Part shown: piece by piece, positions 36,795-48,339 of the stretch | How positions within the stretch are numbered: the stretch's first letter is position 1 | Layout of the letters: every line of letters begins with the position of its first letter | NCBI GenBank assembly: GCA_963995525.1 | Contig: OZ023205.1 | Span: 53,358,274 to 53,422,273, forward strand | Source of the DNA: Escarpia spicata | Taxonomy: Eukaryota > Annelida > Polychaeta > Sabellida > Siboglinidae | Direction of reading: 5' to 3' | DNA length: 64,000 bases | The notes under the pieces: generated by a model | Told to the model about the DNA's origin: nothing | The model's database searches: none | The model's input: the letters and a program-made list of their open reading frames with translations, nothing else | Position numbers and translations under genes: made by a program

Positions 36795-37219
36795 GGGATG
36801 ACGTCATCGTAATGACGTCATAATTCGCGCTAGCATTGCGTTTGTTACATGACGTCATACTACTTCCCCTAGGCGCCCGTAGTTGGAAGCGTAGCGACAG
36901 GTATGGACGGACGCGTTCTTTTTCCTGCTCTTTCCTATTACCAGTTTCGTCATTATATGATAGTGAACGGAAAAGGGTGAGTATCAGTGACAGTGTGAAA
37001 GTGCCATGTGATGAGCCATGTGATAATACAAGGCGATTGGTTGTGTGTGTGCGATAGTGCAAGGTGAATCCTCATTCCTCCTATCCATAGCTACACCGAC
37101 TGAGGGGATTCCTGTTCAGTCTGACTGTCATTTGAAGGTATAATGCAAATAACCGAGGGCAAATGGAGCGAATAATGACTTGACTAATCAACTACTCAGG
37201 TTTGCTACTGACAAGGCAC
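36795..37219 (+). promoter_or_regulatory. CRE-rich promoter-like block with putative exon end, unit A
   Basis: Three perfect TGACGTCA (CRE) sites lie at 36799, 36813 and 36850. The block aligns to 48340-48774 in the duplicated unit. Shared anchors are TGACGTCATACTAC, GGACGGACGC, GATAGTGCAAGGTGAATCC versus GATAGCGCAACGTGAATCC, and TGACAAGGCACCGAGCGTAAGT versus CACAAGGATAGGCAACGAGC followed by GTGAGT. Both end in a splice-donor-like GAGC|GT(A/G)AGT on the plus strand, and both are followed ~45 bases later by an acceptor-like TTCAG|GGAAT. No protein frame is conserved, so a non-coding first exon is my best guess. Confidence 0.4.
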
Positions 37220-37292
37220 CGAGCGTAAGTATGTTTTAATTACTGATATTGCAGTTGACTTCAGGGAATCCCATGTGTGCACGTTTGTATGT

Positions 37293-37585
37293 CAGGGGCG
37301 GGTCCAGAGGATAATCCAGGAGGGGCCCAAAACGACAATTGCACCCCCGCCCTTGAGGCTCGATGATGAATTTCCGTAGCTTCAGCACCACTCCGCCTTA
37401 GCCGTCAGATCCTGATATCGTAAGACGGGGGATGAGGGATGCTGTTGGAACATTTTCGCGTCTAGGAGGGCACTGTAATGGGGGTATATGCTAACGGTCT
37501 ATGGGGCACACCACTCTAGCGTAGGCATAGCGCTGCCAAATTTCAAAAGTCTAGGGGGCACGTACCCCCATGCCTACCTGGATCC
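37293..37585 (+). mobile_element. MITE-like insertion (CAGGGGCGG family)
   Basis: The paralogous unit reads TTTGTATGTATTATACTAACC without interruption (48837 onward). Here the same sequence is split after TTTGTATGT by about 293 bases starting CAGGGGCGGGTCCAG and ending CTACCTGGATCC. The ends are imperfect inverted repeats (GG(G/A)TCCAG). The core recurs at 29.4 kb and 17.1 kb. No coding capacity. The duplication at the site is short (GT or GTAT) and ambiguous. Confidence 0.65.
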
Positions 37586-38750
37586 GTATTACACTAACCA
37601 CAACTTCAGATATCAAACACACGGGCAGTGCGTTTGCTAAGTTCAACGAGCACGCTTTATATTGTTATTATGATGATAAGATTATGGCCAGTGATTGTGT
37701 TAACTGATGCAATAAACAACTTTGAAGTAAATGACTCTTGCAGTAGTGGTGAACAGTCATTAGCAAAACAGTATAACATTATGATTTTATTGCAACATAT
37801 TCTTTACTACCAGTTACAAAATCAAATAATCTGAGCACTTGAAAAAAAAACAAATAAACAATCAAGCAGCCAAATAGTACGCAACACGTTTCAATTCTCA
37901 AACTATATATCACTGCTGACATTTCTGGCATTTCAAATATGATACCATTTTGATTATGAAATATATCCACATGTTTGACAAAAAACCGTGTAAATGCAGC
38001 GGAATGTGTCCGGAAATAAGCAGCGCAGCTATTTCTCGGAAGTAGTGGTTCAGTCTATGCAGTAGGCCTACAGCTGGGAACAAATAACCTAATTATCTAT
38101 ATAGTAAGCTGCATGCAATAAGGTACGTCATTGAGAGTTCCATGTATGGTGCATATGCGGCCCACCGTGTTGTTTCATAGGTCGTCCGCAAAAATTCAAA
38201 CACGCCGTATCGTAGAGAATACCCGCCTGCTTAACGGATTTTGGGACTATTTGAAGGTATACGGCTGCATCTCATTTTAACATGGCTTTACTTCAAATGT
38301 AAAAATCCTGATAACGTGTATGTTTCTCGCATGCACGACACAAGTATGAATTCGATCGGAAAATTTATAACGGTTGAATAAATACACTTTCGGCGCCAGA
38401 CGAATTTCCGACACAATAAGGCGGATTCTGTTTGATATATTTTACATACTGGTGGGTGGTTATACACTCGATAGGAAATGTAACGCTGTAGGTCGGTTAA
38501 CCGACGAAACTCATGATACAGATTTAAACGGATTTATACAGATTTACAAGTCAAAAGTATGGATTTCAAACAAACAATCTGCAATCATGATATGTCTGAA
38601 GATGTGAACTTATTTTAGAATAGGACATTGCTTGTGAAACACAAAGTTGGGTGCAGAAAACAGAAAACGATTCTTTGTTGGGCAGAGATCTATGAGACAT
38701 ATTTGGAGCTCCCCTTATTAGCAGTTGCACAAACATGGTTATGACAGTGG

Positions 38751-41700
38751 TCAAGGTACTACTGTGTCTCTTGTAAACGTCTGCTTTTTCACTATTCCAT
38801 CGACGCATTTCTCGTATAGTTTCGTATAGTACACCTCGGTGCCACAGCAGGAAGCGCTGGGAAGGCGAGAATGCGCCTTCCCATTGCAACAGATGATGCC
38901 TAATGTCGAATATTCCTTCCCTCCGCAAACTGCAACGAAATAAGATGGCGAAGATTCAAACGCCGGACATGTAGCGAGAGCAGAGAACACCCAACGCACG
39001 ACTGGTGCACATAGCGGTAATAATGACAACCACATTAAAGGGATTCTTTGATAATGTTAATATCTTTGTAATGTACGCATTTATTCGGTAATCCTGTTAA
39101 TAAGATTATTTCATGTAATTCTATGCCTTTATATCATTACAATTATGTTTTATTACCCACTAATGACCCTGACAATATATCGAAAAAATGGCCCACCTTC
39201 ACGATCCGTATAAGACATGCTCATGAATATTCGGGACTGTCCGTCAGATTTCGATTAGCTACGCCGAGTTAATAGATGCAAGAAATATGTAACCAACATG
39301 TGTGAATATGGATTAGGCACCGCCATGCGAATGAGTCGTGACCAATAAAATTATCAAAATGAAACGTGGACCAGCTTCTGTTTATGTCACAGATTCAGCA
39401 AAGAAAAGAAGGAAAATATATGGAATAAACGACGAATGAACATAGCGAGAGTTCATGGCAGACGGATTGATTTAAAAGAAAAAAAACACCACCTCTCCAT
39501 GCACGAAGCCGCCGATGGCGACGCCGGTGTCATATTGAATGATTGGCATTGTTTTTGTTAGAATATAAAAAAACTATGGTTTTTCACTAGGTACATCTGA
39601 ACTGAAGTTACAATGAAACGTTTAGATAACAGAAACTTACTGAAGCTGAGAAACATTAAATAATGAAACCATTTTATTTGCACCATAAATCAAGCTGCCG
39701 TTTCAGCATAGCAGTATAAATACATTATATATTACCAAAGTAATTTACGGTATTAAGTGGTTAAGTACTTTCTTACGTACATAAGGTTTAATTTTAGTTT
39801 GGAAAATGTAGACAAAAAGTAGCGCATAACATTATTGTCAACAAAATATGAAAATATATTGCATCAGTGTAAACACATGTTCTATTTTGTACTGGGATTG
39901 CAACAATTATTTATTCTGCCCATCATTTAGAGTAAATGATATTGGATTTGTTTCTGTCGAACTCTTGTCACGATAATAAATAAAATGGCCATTGTATGAT
40001 GGAAATAAAGTTATAAAATTACAAAGCTTTAAAAGTAACACATATTTTAAAACACTGTTTTCAGTCATCATTGGTGTATTTAGCTCAAGAAGATCCCTAA
40101 AACATTTTGAATGTTGTGGAACATTTATATTTGATGAATTATTGTAAAATCAACTTTGTCGACACCTTTTTATACACTACTCCCAGTATAGTTCACTTAA
40201 CACAAACTTGTTTCAATTTTTTTGAAAAATATGCTGTAGAACACAATCCAAACATGATGAGCATAAGAAAGCATAACTTTTATTAAGTACTCCTACTTTG
40301 CAACATAATGACGGGATGATGTGCATTTAGATGCACAAATCGATCAATTGCACAATTCCATTTGAAACGTAGTGATGCACATATTTCCATCAGAAGCCAC
40401 ACGGCACTAATGTAGCAGAACAAAGTCAGACATATTCTTCACTACTGTGTCAGTTAACATATTGTCCTATTAATAGCACTGCTATGTATTTTGATACACA
40501 AAGCTATCAGATGCACACATCCACTTGAAACTCGAAGTGAGGTACAACTTCCCAGTAGATGGGGCAGAATAAAGTCAGACATCATCATCCATTGTCCAAT
40601 TAATGGCTGTGTTAAGTAGAGCTGTTCTATTTCCTATTTCCACCAGCTCAGCTATTTCCAATGTTCCTGCAAATAAACAAAGCTGAATTTAGGAAAATGA
40701 GCAAAAATATGAGCTAATTTACTAAACACTGTGCAGATTAATTCAGTTTATATATTGAATTATGGGATTTATCACCAAGTGTACAGCTGGCTAAATGGAA
40801 AAGAAATACAACAGAACCTTGTTATGTTGATTCAGTCAGACTAAAATCCCAATCCATTACTTTGGCCAACTTTTAGTTTGCTTCTACATAATTACCTGTA
40901 TGCATTGGTCATATACAGTGCATTCTAGATAACTCGAACTCACATAAGTGAATTTTCGCTTAGTTTTGTCAATCTTTCTCTCGGTCCAGAGCAAAGGTCC
41001 CAATAAGGAGACCTTCTGATAGCTTTCTAGTTATCATAAATTCCACTTATCAGTATTGTCATGGGTCCCTGGAAGTTCGACCTTATCCAGAGTGCACTGT
41101 ATAGTTTCCTTTATTCTTGCTCTAATAATTAATGTTGTATATAATTATACATATGGACCATTCTCATGAAAAGTGTACTGTAACGGTAAAGAAACATGTC
41201 AAAAATAAATGTTTAATTTTTATAACGAGTACTATTATTATGAAATGTGCTATTCACACGAAGCAGAGTGACTTCATCTGATCTATTATGAGATTAACAA
41301 ATATATATTCATGGATCAAAACGTATGTATACTAGAGTGCAGATCTGCTAGTGTCCAAAATTCGTGAATCTCAAAATTCCGTGGCAACATGGTATTGTGT
41401 ACTTTTTAATAAACCTAAAACGTTTACATTGAATGATGACATGCTAGCCAGGTTTACTAACAATCGTAGCTATAGCATTAAAAACAGTCTGTGAACGTAC
41501 ATTGTTATGTTTCGGTTCAAATAAGTGCGGAAACGGGAACTTTTCAAAAACGGCTGACTGGAATTTGGAGACACACATACCCAAATCCCAGATTTAAACA
41601 ACCAGGTTAATCCTCTTGCTATGGTTGCATATACTGATATTTTAGTGTGCATTTTCGTTCACTGCATGTCAAATACTGGACAATGCAGTTTTACTAATTA

Positions 41701-44700
41701 GAGAGGCGACACCCTTGCCTAGGGCTAGGCTAGTTACTGTAGTAGAGGCTCGACAGAGTCAGACTCGGTGACAGTTTCTAGTAATCGAAACATTATTCGG
41801 CTGACGGCATTGGGAAGCAGGATAATTAAACAATGCATACGCTTCCTACACTTATACAAATAGCTGTCAATAACATATGTCTACAAATTGCTTATTTACA
41901 ATGTCTTTGCTTGAATCAACTCACCTCGGAATCTAACTTGTCAACTGTGTGTGTGACGTCAACGGTCTTTGTGTGGTTCACTGCGCGTGCATGAATATTA
42001 ATTATACTCGGGCTGCAGAATTAATCATCCACGTGGTAGTACGCTCAAACTGATTCGCGTAAACACAACTGTTTATCGGATTTTTGCGCAGATAACACCC
42101 ACATTATACATAAATATGCAAAACATAAGTAGCAGAGAAAGTACTTATGGGACATTAATACGTTTTGATAAGGTACACCTCGAATGTATATTAGCTTACA
42201 AAGAATCCCTTTAATGCACGGCCATATTTCGCGAGTTGCAATTTGCATAGGTCTGTCAGAACTACAGTCATGCCGATAATAATAATTTCTTTGAATGTTG
42301 CACTTTTGTTTCCCATTATACATTTAGGTGATAACGTGCCATTTAAAGGTGATGTGAACCGGTTGAAATAAATGCTATGATAAATAGATTATACAGAAAA
42401 TAAGATAATCACATAGTCCAAAAAATAAAAATAAATTAGTTTTCATAAAATCGCACATATCAGAATGCTTCTTCTCACACCGCCTCTGAAATTTTGAATT
42501 CGGGAGTTTCCGTGAGTGTGACGTCATATGTGTCATAGAAGCTGGCGGCTGATCGAAGTTGGCCATGTTATTCAGCGGTTGTCGCACTGTTGCCTTTGGT
42601 TAATGACAACCAGTCATTGTGTATTGGATGACAACTATGGAAATGCTTCGGCGAAGAGTAGTTTGTTTTCGATCAAATGCCAAAGACAAGAAATTACAGG
42701 ATTATAAACAGATAAATTGTCTGAATTTGATGACCATGTCATCGCCATCGATTTCGCAACTTGAAAGTTGGATTCGCATCTGCTACGCCTTTGTCAGTGT
42801 GATCATGTTGACAGTAGTTGTTTCGTGGAGGATACAGCAGTTTGTGAATTCGAATAATACAAGTATCAGTGACATTACCCACCGTCCTGACTATTGTCAA
42901 GAGAACCACCAAAAAGACGAAGTTTGACGTCCCAAAACAACGAAGCGAGCTGTGAAGGCGAAGCAACTTTGCTTTGAGTCGACGTAAGCCAAATCCAAAG
43001 AATGATAAAACGTAGGCGTATTTGCGATTTATTTGCTACACCTCATTATCGGTTGTACTTGATAGATATGTTATAAGTTGTTAACCGTATACAAAATTAC
43101 TCGGAATATTTCAATACCAGCAATGAACTCTCGGTTTTTGGCGCGCACATCTGCGAATGGAAAGGGATCGTTCGTTAACTGAAGTGTATACAATATAACA
43201 TTTGGCTATGTTGTTGGATGTTTATATTTTCTATGACCTGGACTGTTATTTCTTATTTGTTTAATATTTGGAGTGTGGGTCTATTATAAATGTGTAGAAC
43301 TTCGCGTGTCATAACATCGCGCCGATTGGCAATGGTTAATTCCGTGGCACCTTTGTATTGTGTCGTTGTTTCTTCCGTCTGACTCCTTCGGTAAATGTTG
43401 AACTGGCAGCTACCATTTTTAATAAACCTGGTTAGCATATCATCATTCAGTGTAAAAGTGTTATGGGAATATACGTTTTGACTATATTCACTTCGTCATC
43501 GTAATTACATAAATAACAAGGTGCAACTGAATTGTACACTGACTAGTTACTTTCAGATCTGCATTTAAACTATCAAATAGTATTAAGATAAATAAATTTT
43601 AATTATGTATTTCTTCACTGCAATATAGTACGGTAAGGGGATACTTATTTCAATGCAACAACAATTATTATGTAGTATACCTCTGTATGCTCAGATTTTA
43701 GTAATACCAACAAATAGATAAGGTTATCTGTTTTTATTATACTGAAGTATAGTTGGTTTGTATTTCAGTATTGCTATTGCTGATGAGGAAACACAAGAAA
43801 ATGCTATCCTAACCTTTACAGTAAATCTATTAAAATACTCACTGATTTTCCTAAAGAACCAGGCATGGGAATATGCACACAGCACAACCAAAAGAACGAT
43901 CCATATGGCAGTACGTTGGACCCTGAAACAAACCAGCAACTGGAATGTTATAAATATTAGCATATTCATGTCTCACTTACACAACCTGTTTGTTACAGTT
44001 CCATTGTTCGTGTCAGAACATCACAACTAACTGGTGTGAAGTCCTACAACGGTCGGTCACGATGTGTTCAATGTATATATAAATACACGTGAGTGTATCT
44101 TTAGGGTCGACGTACGTTAGTAGGTTTAAACGAATGTACACATCAATACGTAGCTACAAGTAGACTACAGCGTACGTCTCTCGGATACAACTGGATAACA
44201 TTGTTATTGGCACATTTAACGTTGTGACTGTGGAGGAAGCAAACATCGCCCACTTTATACCCAGTGAGTTGTCACTCTTTGGTGCGTAGGGATTTCGTTT
44301 GAACTGCCCATTCCAAAACTATGTATAGCATCTTGGTTATCCGATAAGTTAAGCTGACAATTTATGGAACCCGACACTCCTCGCGATCTACAAAGATGTC
44401 ATATTGTCATTAATTTAACATGTCCTGTGTGGGTTGCGTTCCTGGCCCTTTGAGGGTCAATGCAAGATTAAGTACATTTCCCGCTGCCAACTTCCTGCCT
44501 ATCCTCTTATATAAATATATCTAACAATGTCATTAATAATTAATATTATACTGTTTAAAAATCAGAAATACGTACGCCAGCGCCACACAGTCAACTTCAG
44601 CGTTTATGGTTGGGTTTTGTGGTGGTCTGCTTGGTACAACTGGTACACTCAATAACACACATATATCACATGTGTGTTTTTAATACATTTCAACCGTCGA

Positions 44701-45478
44701 ACTGTCGGCGATTGTGCTTAGTTAATAAAGGTATGTGTTTCGCGAACGTGAAAAAAACACCCAACTATAGGTAAAACGTGAACGATCGGGTCGTTTTTAT
44801 CGAACACATCTATTGTAACATAATATTTATTCCGCCCTCGTGAATTTTAAAGATCCACGATTATTGTTTAAAATAAGTGTATCGTTACGTGTTGGTGAAT
44901 ATACTCAACACCTGTCGACAAAGTTAACTAATGTCAGGCGATCGGGAGATCACTTGACAAGATGAGGACATTGTTAACACCCGTAGAATCCTGTTCCCCT
45001 CCGCACACAAGGTACACATGATACGTGCCCAGAATAATTCAATTTGCAACACTATCGATGTGCTCTAGATGGGACAACATAGCATCCGGGAGGACAACGA
45101 GTGGTCAATTTGGCCTCTAAGTCAAGTCATTTTACATTATGTTAAGAAGACGCGGTTCAAATCTAATAACTGGAACACATAAGAACAAATTGTTGCCTTC
45201 CGTACAACAAGCAATACCTGTTTATTCGAAATGACATGTCCACACTAAACTAAATCATTGCCGATCTTTCGCGTTGATGGTGCTTCCTTTGCGTCTCTGT
45301 CCAAAATAGAGGTATGTCGTACTTATTGATTCTGGTTTACTGCACCTCTGATCTCAGGTCTCTTTGAATTTAGGCGCACTATAAGTATATATATTATTGT
45401 TTCTTATCTTAATGTATCAAGTTTTTACAATAAAAGTATGGCACTTTGTACATTTCAAAGCATAACGTGTACTCACAT
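38751..45478 (-). CDS. Gene A: secreted six-cysteine galaxin-like protein, 86 aa, start codon split by intron 1
   Basis: Coding exons on the minus strand are 45478-45477 (AT), 43922-43843 (80 nt) and 38929-38751 (179 nt, TGA stop). Donors are AACAT|GTGAGT and ATCA|GTGAGT; acceptors are TTTCAG|GGTCC and TTGCAG|TTTGC. Phases join exactly, giving 87 codons with stop. Exon 2 encodes a signal peptide (M then VQRTAIWIVLLVVLCAYSHA, cleavage likely after HA). Exon 3 encodes one cysteine module: CGGKEYS at 29-35, CCNG at 41-44, CCGT at 55-58, Cys69. Paired-cysteine CCNG/CCG modules are typical of galaxin-like extracellular matrix proteins of biomineralising and other marine animals. By hand count about 36 of the 58 residues after the signal exon are identical in gene B, and intron positions and exon lengths are the same. 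Intron 2 (4.9 kb) is swollen by a TTAA-flanked element. The function is inferred only from the module. Confidence 0.75.
39039..42210. mobile_element. TTAA-flanked inverted-repeat element in intron 2 of gene A
   Basis: The left end AGGGATTCTTTG (39039-39050) and right end CAAAGAATCCCT (42199-42210) are perfect 12-bp inverted repeats. Similarity extends inward (TAATGTTAATAT versus TAAGCTAATAT). Each end is bordered outside by TTAA (39035-39038 and 42211-42214). TTAA duplications are characteristic of piggyBac and Kolobok superfamilies. The 3.17 kb interior has no transposase-like frame, so it is non-autonomous or decayed. It is AT-rich and contains a nested MITE at 40916-41099. Confidence 0.6.
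40916..41099. mobile_element. 184-bp MITE with TA flanks (pogo/Tc1-mariner type ends)
   Basis: CAGTGCATTCTAGATAACTC (40916) mirrors CAGTGCACTCTGGATAAGGT on the other strand at 41099. The inverted repeats are about 25 bp with few mismatches, ending in CGAAC. TA lies immediately outside both ends. There is no coding capacity. It sits inside the larger TTAA-flanked element, so it inserted later. Confidence 0.65.
42519..42526. promoter_or_regulatory. CRE palindrome (TGACGTCA)
   Basis: A perfect TGACGTCA about 100 bases upstream of a plus-strand ORF (42628). The same word occurs in the duplicated promoter-like blocks at 36.8 and 48.4 kb. Confidence 0.35.
42628..42927 (+). CDS. Possible small membrane protein ORF, 99 residues
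   Basis: The ATG at 42628 opens MTTMEMLRRRVVCFRSNAKD. A likely transmembrane helix (ICYAFVSVIMLTVVVSW, around residues 52-69) follows, then a polar tail ending QENHQKDEV and a TGA. It lies in intron 2 of gene A on the opposite strand. A CRE word lies about 100 bases upstream. I recognise no family and see no introns. It could be a single-exon gene, a retrocopy or chance. Confidence 0.25.
   Translation: MTTMEMLRRRVVCFRSNAKDKKLQDYKQINCLNLMTMSSPSISQLESWIRICYAFVSVIMLTVVVSWRIQQFVNSNNTSISDITHRPDYCQENHQKDEV
44040..45470. other. Intron 1 of gene A, nothing further recognised
   Basis: Non-coding sequence between exons 2 and 1. It lacks the ~500-bp repeat found in the equivalent intron of gene B. Confidence 0.5.
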
Positions 45479-45640
45479 GTTATGCACTTGTTGGCGTTGT
45501 GCAGTGGTAGTGTTCGATTAACGCTTCCGAATGAGATTCATACAGTGGTGACTGACACTCGCTACAAATAAAGCGAGTAATCAAGAAGGCTCTTGAAATA
45601 TATCTAGTGTTATTTTCCAAAGTGCGTCAACGTGTCTAAA
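45477..45640 (-). other. Gene A exon 1: 5' UTR with upstream ORF and AT of the start codon
   Basis: This stretch aligns to gene B exon 1 (60606-60770) through CAAGAGCCTTCTTG and the donor. The leader contains a 7-codon upstream ORF (45541-45518, ATG to TAA) about 40 bases before the main start. A TATA-like TTATATAAC lies at about 45713-45721. The spliced start context is ATAACATGG, with A at -3 and G at +4, which favours initiation. The transcription start is not determined. Confidence 0.5.
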
Positions 45641-46185
45641 CTGGTAACACTTGTCGTTTCTTGCACCGGTCAATACAGGCGCTATTATTTTTATGTAATT
45701 GATGCTGTTAACTGTTATATAAGTGAATTACATAACTATTGCTTCGCGACAACTCATAAATAAAACATTTTCACTTTAAAGACTTTGCCTTATGTTTCTG
45801 TCATATAGAAACACTTTCGTGGCTAGCATTTCAACAATATATACGACGGGTTGAATGAACGCACCACGTGTTCGGCATCCATTTTATGATGGCTTGACGG
45901 AGTTTTTGCTATGCAACAAGTCAATTGGTGTGGACGTTCGACTGTTGCACTTACACAAGATAATAGTTAGCTGAGTATTCTTGCGTTGATGGTGTGTGCT
46001 TGCACTCATGATATTATGTTGTCCATGAGGTTACGGACTTGTTATAGTCAATGCAGGAGATGCCTTACCGAGGTGTGCTCTACTTCCCTTCCAGCATCTG
46101 TATAGGGCTATCGAGTAAGTGGTTGTGTCCATTTGTTTTTAAAATATGCCGAATATATAAACGCACTTCAGCACGTATGTACGAG

Positions 46186-46875
46186 TACACCACCACCACC
46201 ACCACCACCACCACCACCACCACCACCACCACCACCACCACCACCACCACCACCACCACCACCACTACCACCACCACCACCACCACCACCACCACCACCA
46301 ATACCATCACCATCACCATCACCACCACCACCACCACCACCACCACCACCACCACCACCACCACCACCACCACCACCACCACCACCACCACCACCACCAC
46401 CACCACCACCACCACCAACACCACCACCATCACCATCACCATCACCACCACCACCACCACCACCACCACCACCACCACCATCACCATCACCATCACCATT
46501 ACCGTCACCACCACCACCAGTAGCACCACCACCGCCACCACCACAACCACCGCCACCACCGCCACCACCGCCACCACCGACACCACCGACACCACCGACA
46601 CCACCGACACCACCGACACCACCGACACCACCGACACCACCGACACCAGCGCCACCATCACACCACCATCGCCACCACCAACACCGCCACCACCACCACC
46701 ACCACCACCACCACCTCCACCACCACCACCACCACCACCAACACCACCACCTTCATCACCATCATCACAACCACCATTATCACCACCACCACCACCACCA
46801 CCACCACCACCACCACCACCACCACCATCACCGCCACCTCAATCAGCATCGCCACCACCGCCACCACCGCCACCT
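46186..46875. repeat. (CCA)n/(CCG)n trinucleotide tract, ~690 bp
   Basis: Nearly pure CCA with CAT, CCG and CGA variant runs, including an eight-fold ACCACCGAC-type stretch at 46570-46645. The Thr-, Pro-, His- and Val-rich frames on both strands are artefacts. It lies about 0.7 kb upstream of gene A exon 1. Confidence 0.97.
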
Positions 46876-46879
46876 TACG

Positions 46880-48330
46880 TTATTTGGTTTTCACTACTGA
46901 TTATAAAATTACCGAAAACACTTAATAATATTAGTACAGTAAGGTCACTGAATGTGTTATGCATTGTGTGTTGTTTATGTTTTACATACTGTAAAAATAT
47001 GTTATACAATATAAGTCTAGATGTTCTTAAGTATACAAAACAGACCTGTGGCGGAAGTACTCGGTACCAGTGTATTCGAGTACATTTTTGAAGTACTCGA
47101 ACTCGTACTCATAAAACGTATGGGTCATGAACTCGTACTCATACTCATTGTACTCAGATTTTACGGGCACATCTGAGTACTTTCTCAATATATACTGGGG
47201 AAAATAAATTTATTTGTAGTTATAAAATGAAACTTTCCTGAAATATGTCAATGTACAACTATTCTTTTTAATACTTTGTTATTTCTGATAGAATAATTAA
47301 GCCACCAGGATGTCCGTAAAGAGCAAGTAGCAGTTAACCCACCAGTTACTCGGCCCCAGGTCTGCAGGTCTCATACTCCGCAAGGGGTCGTAAGGAAATA
47401 AAACTCATTGCCATTGTCTCATTGTCATTTTCATAGTGCGTATGTGTGCGTGTGTGAGTGCGTGCGTGCGTGCGTGCGTGTGTATGTGTGTGTCGCTGTC
47501 TGTGTGTTTCTGTCTGTCTGTCTGTATGAGGGGTGCGATATACTAAGGCTGGAATTTCTTGTATTGTTCCCTTTATAGTTGTAACCACTGACCTATACTA
47601 AAGATTATATTTAGAGATCAGTGGTTGAAACACGTTCGTTTCAGAACGATTGTTAAAACGTTACGATTTCATTACCATAACATCCGCTAGATGTCACCTG
47701 TCTTTGGCTAGCCAGTTCATCGACATAGCCGTAGCCAGCTTTTTCAAAAGGATGTTCGTATTTGTTGTAGTTCGTAAGATGTTGCTTCGCGTTATTTAAT
47801 GATTACATTAATTAAGGCGGGTGGCTAAAACTCTGCTACAGTAGTTAACACCCGCATAGTATATGAGGGATAGGTTTTCGTAAAGTTTGGAATAGCAGTA
47901 GATATCAGACATGACATAGTCGTAACATCCTAGCTGTTCATTTGGATTTTTGATATTGAATATGATCATTAGAAATATGACTGTAAAGGAAACATGGGCC
48001 TACTTAGGAAGATATCGTGTGCCATATTTACAGATGACAAAGAGGAACTGCCGAAAGCTTACATAAAACCAAGAAGTGTTGTGCATAGGAGAATAGGCTG
48101 TTGATCTCCAGACAGTTATCGGCGGAAAGGTGCATAATGACGTGTGCATGAATAATGCGCAAATGTCACACCGACAAGTTTTAATGACATGTTTTTGTAT
48201 ATAAACATACATTCTGGAGATGACAACAGCAAGAGGCTGCTATTGTTGGGCTTTCAACAGCCTGCAACATTGTTTTGATTACAGGCTCGGGTTGCCGTTG
48301 ATGTTTTTAACCTTCTGTCGCACACACGCA
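46880..48330. other. Intergenic stretch with short repeats only
   Basis: ACTCGTACTCAT-type words recur at 47050-47180, and a TGCG/TGTC microsatellite lies at 47440-47525. No supported gene. Confidence 0.45.
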
Positions 48331-48339
48331 TGCGCGTAC

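Noticed and set aside
36598..37062. 154-residue minus-strand frame and 73-residue plus frame
   Set aside because: Neither frame is conserved in the paralogous block at 48.4 kb, although the DNA is.
46051..47091. 346-residue Thr-rich open frame, with Pro/His and Val frames in the other phases
   Set aside because: It is the translation of a CCA/CCG trinucleotide tract; every phase is open on both strands.
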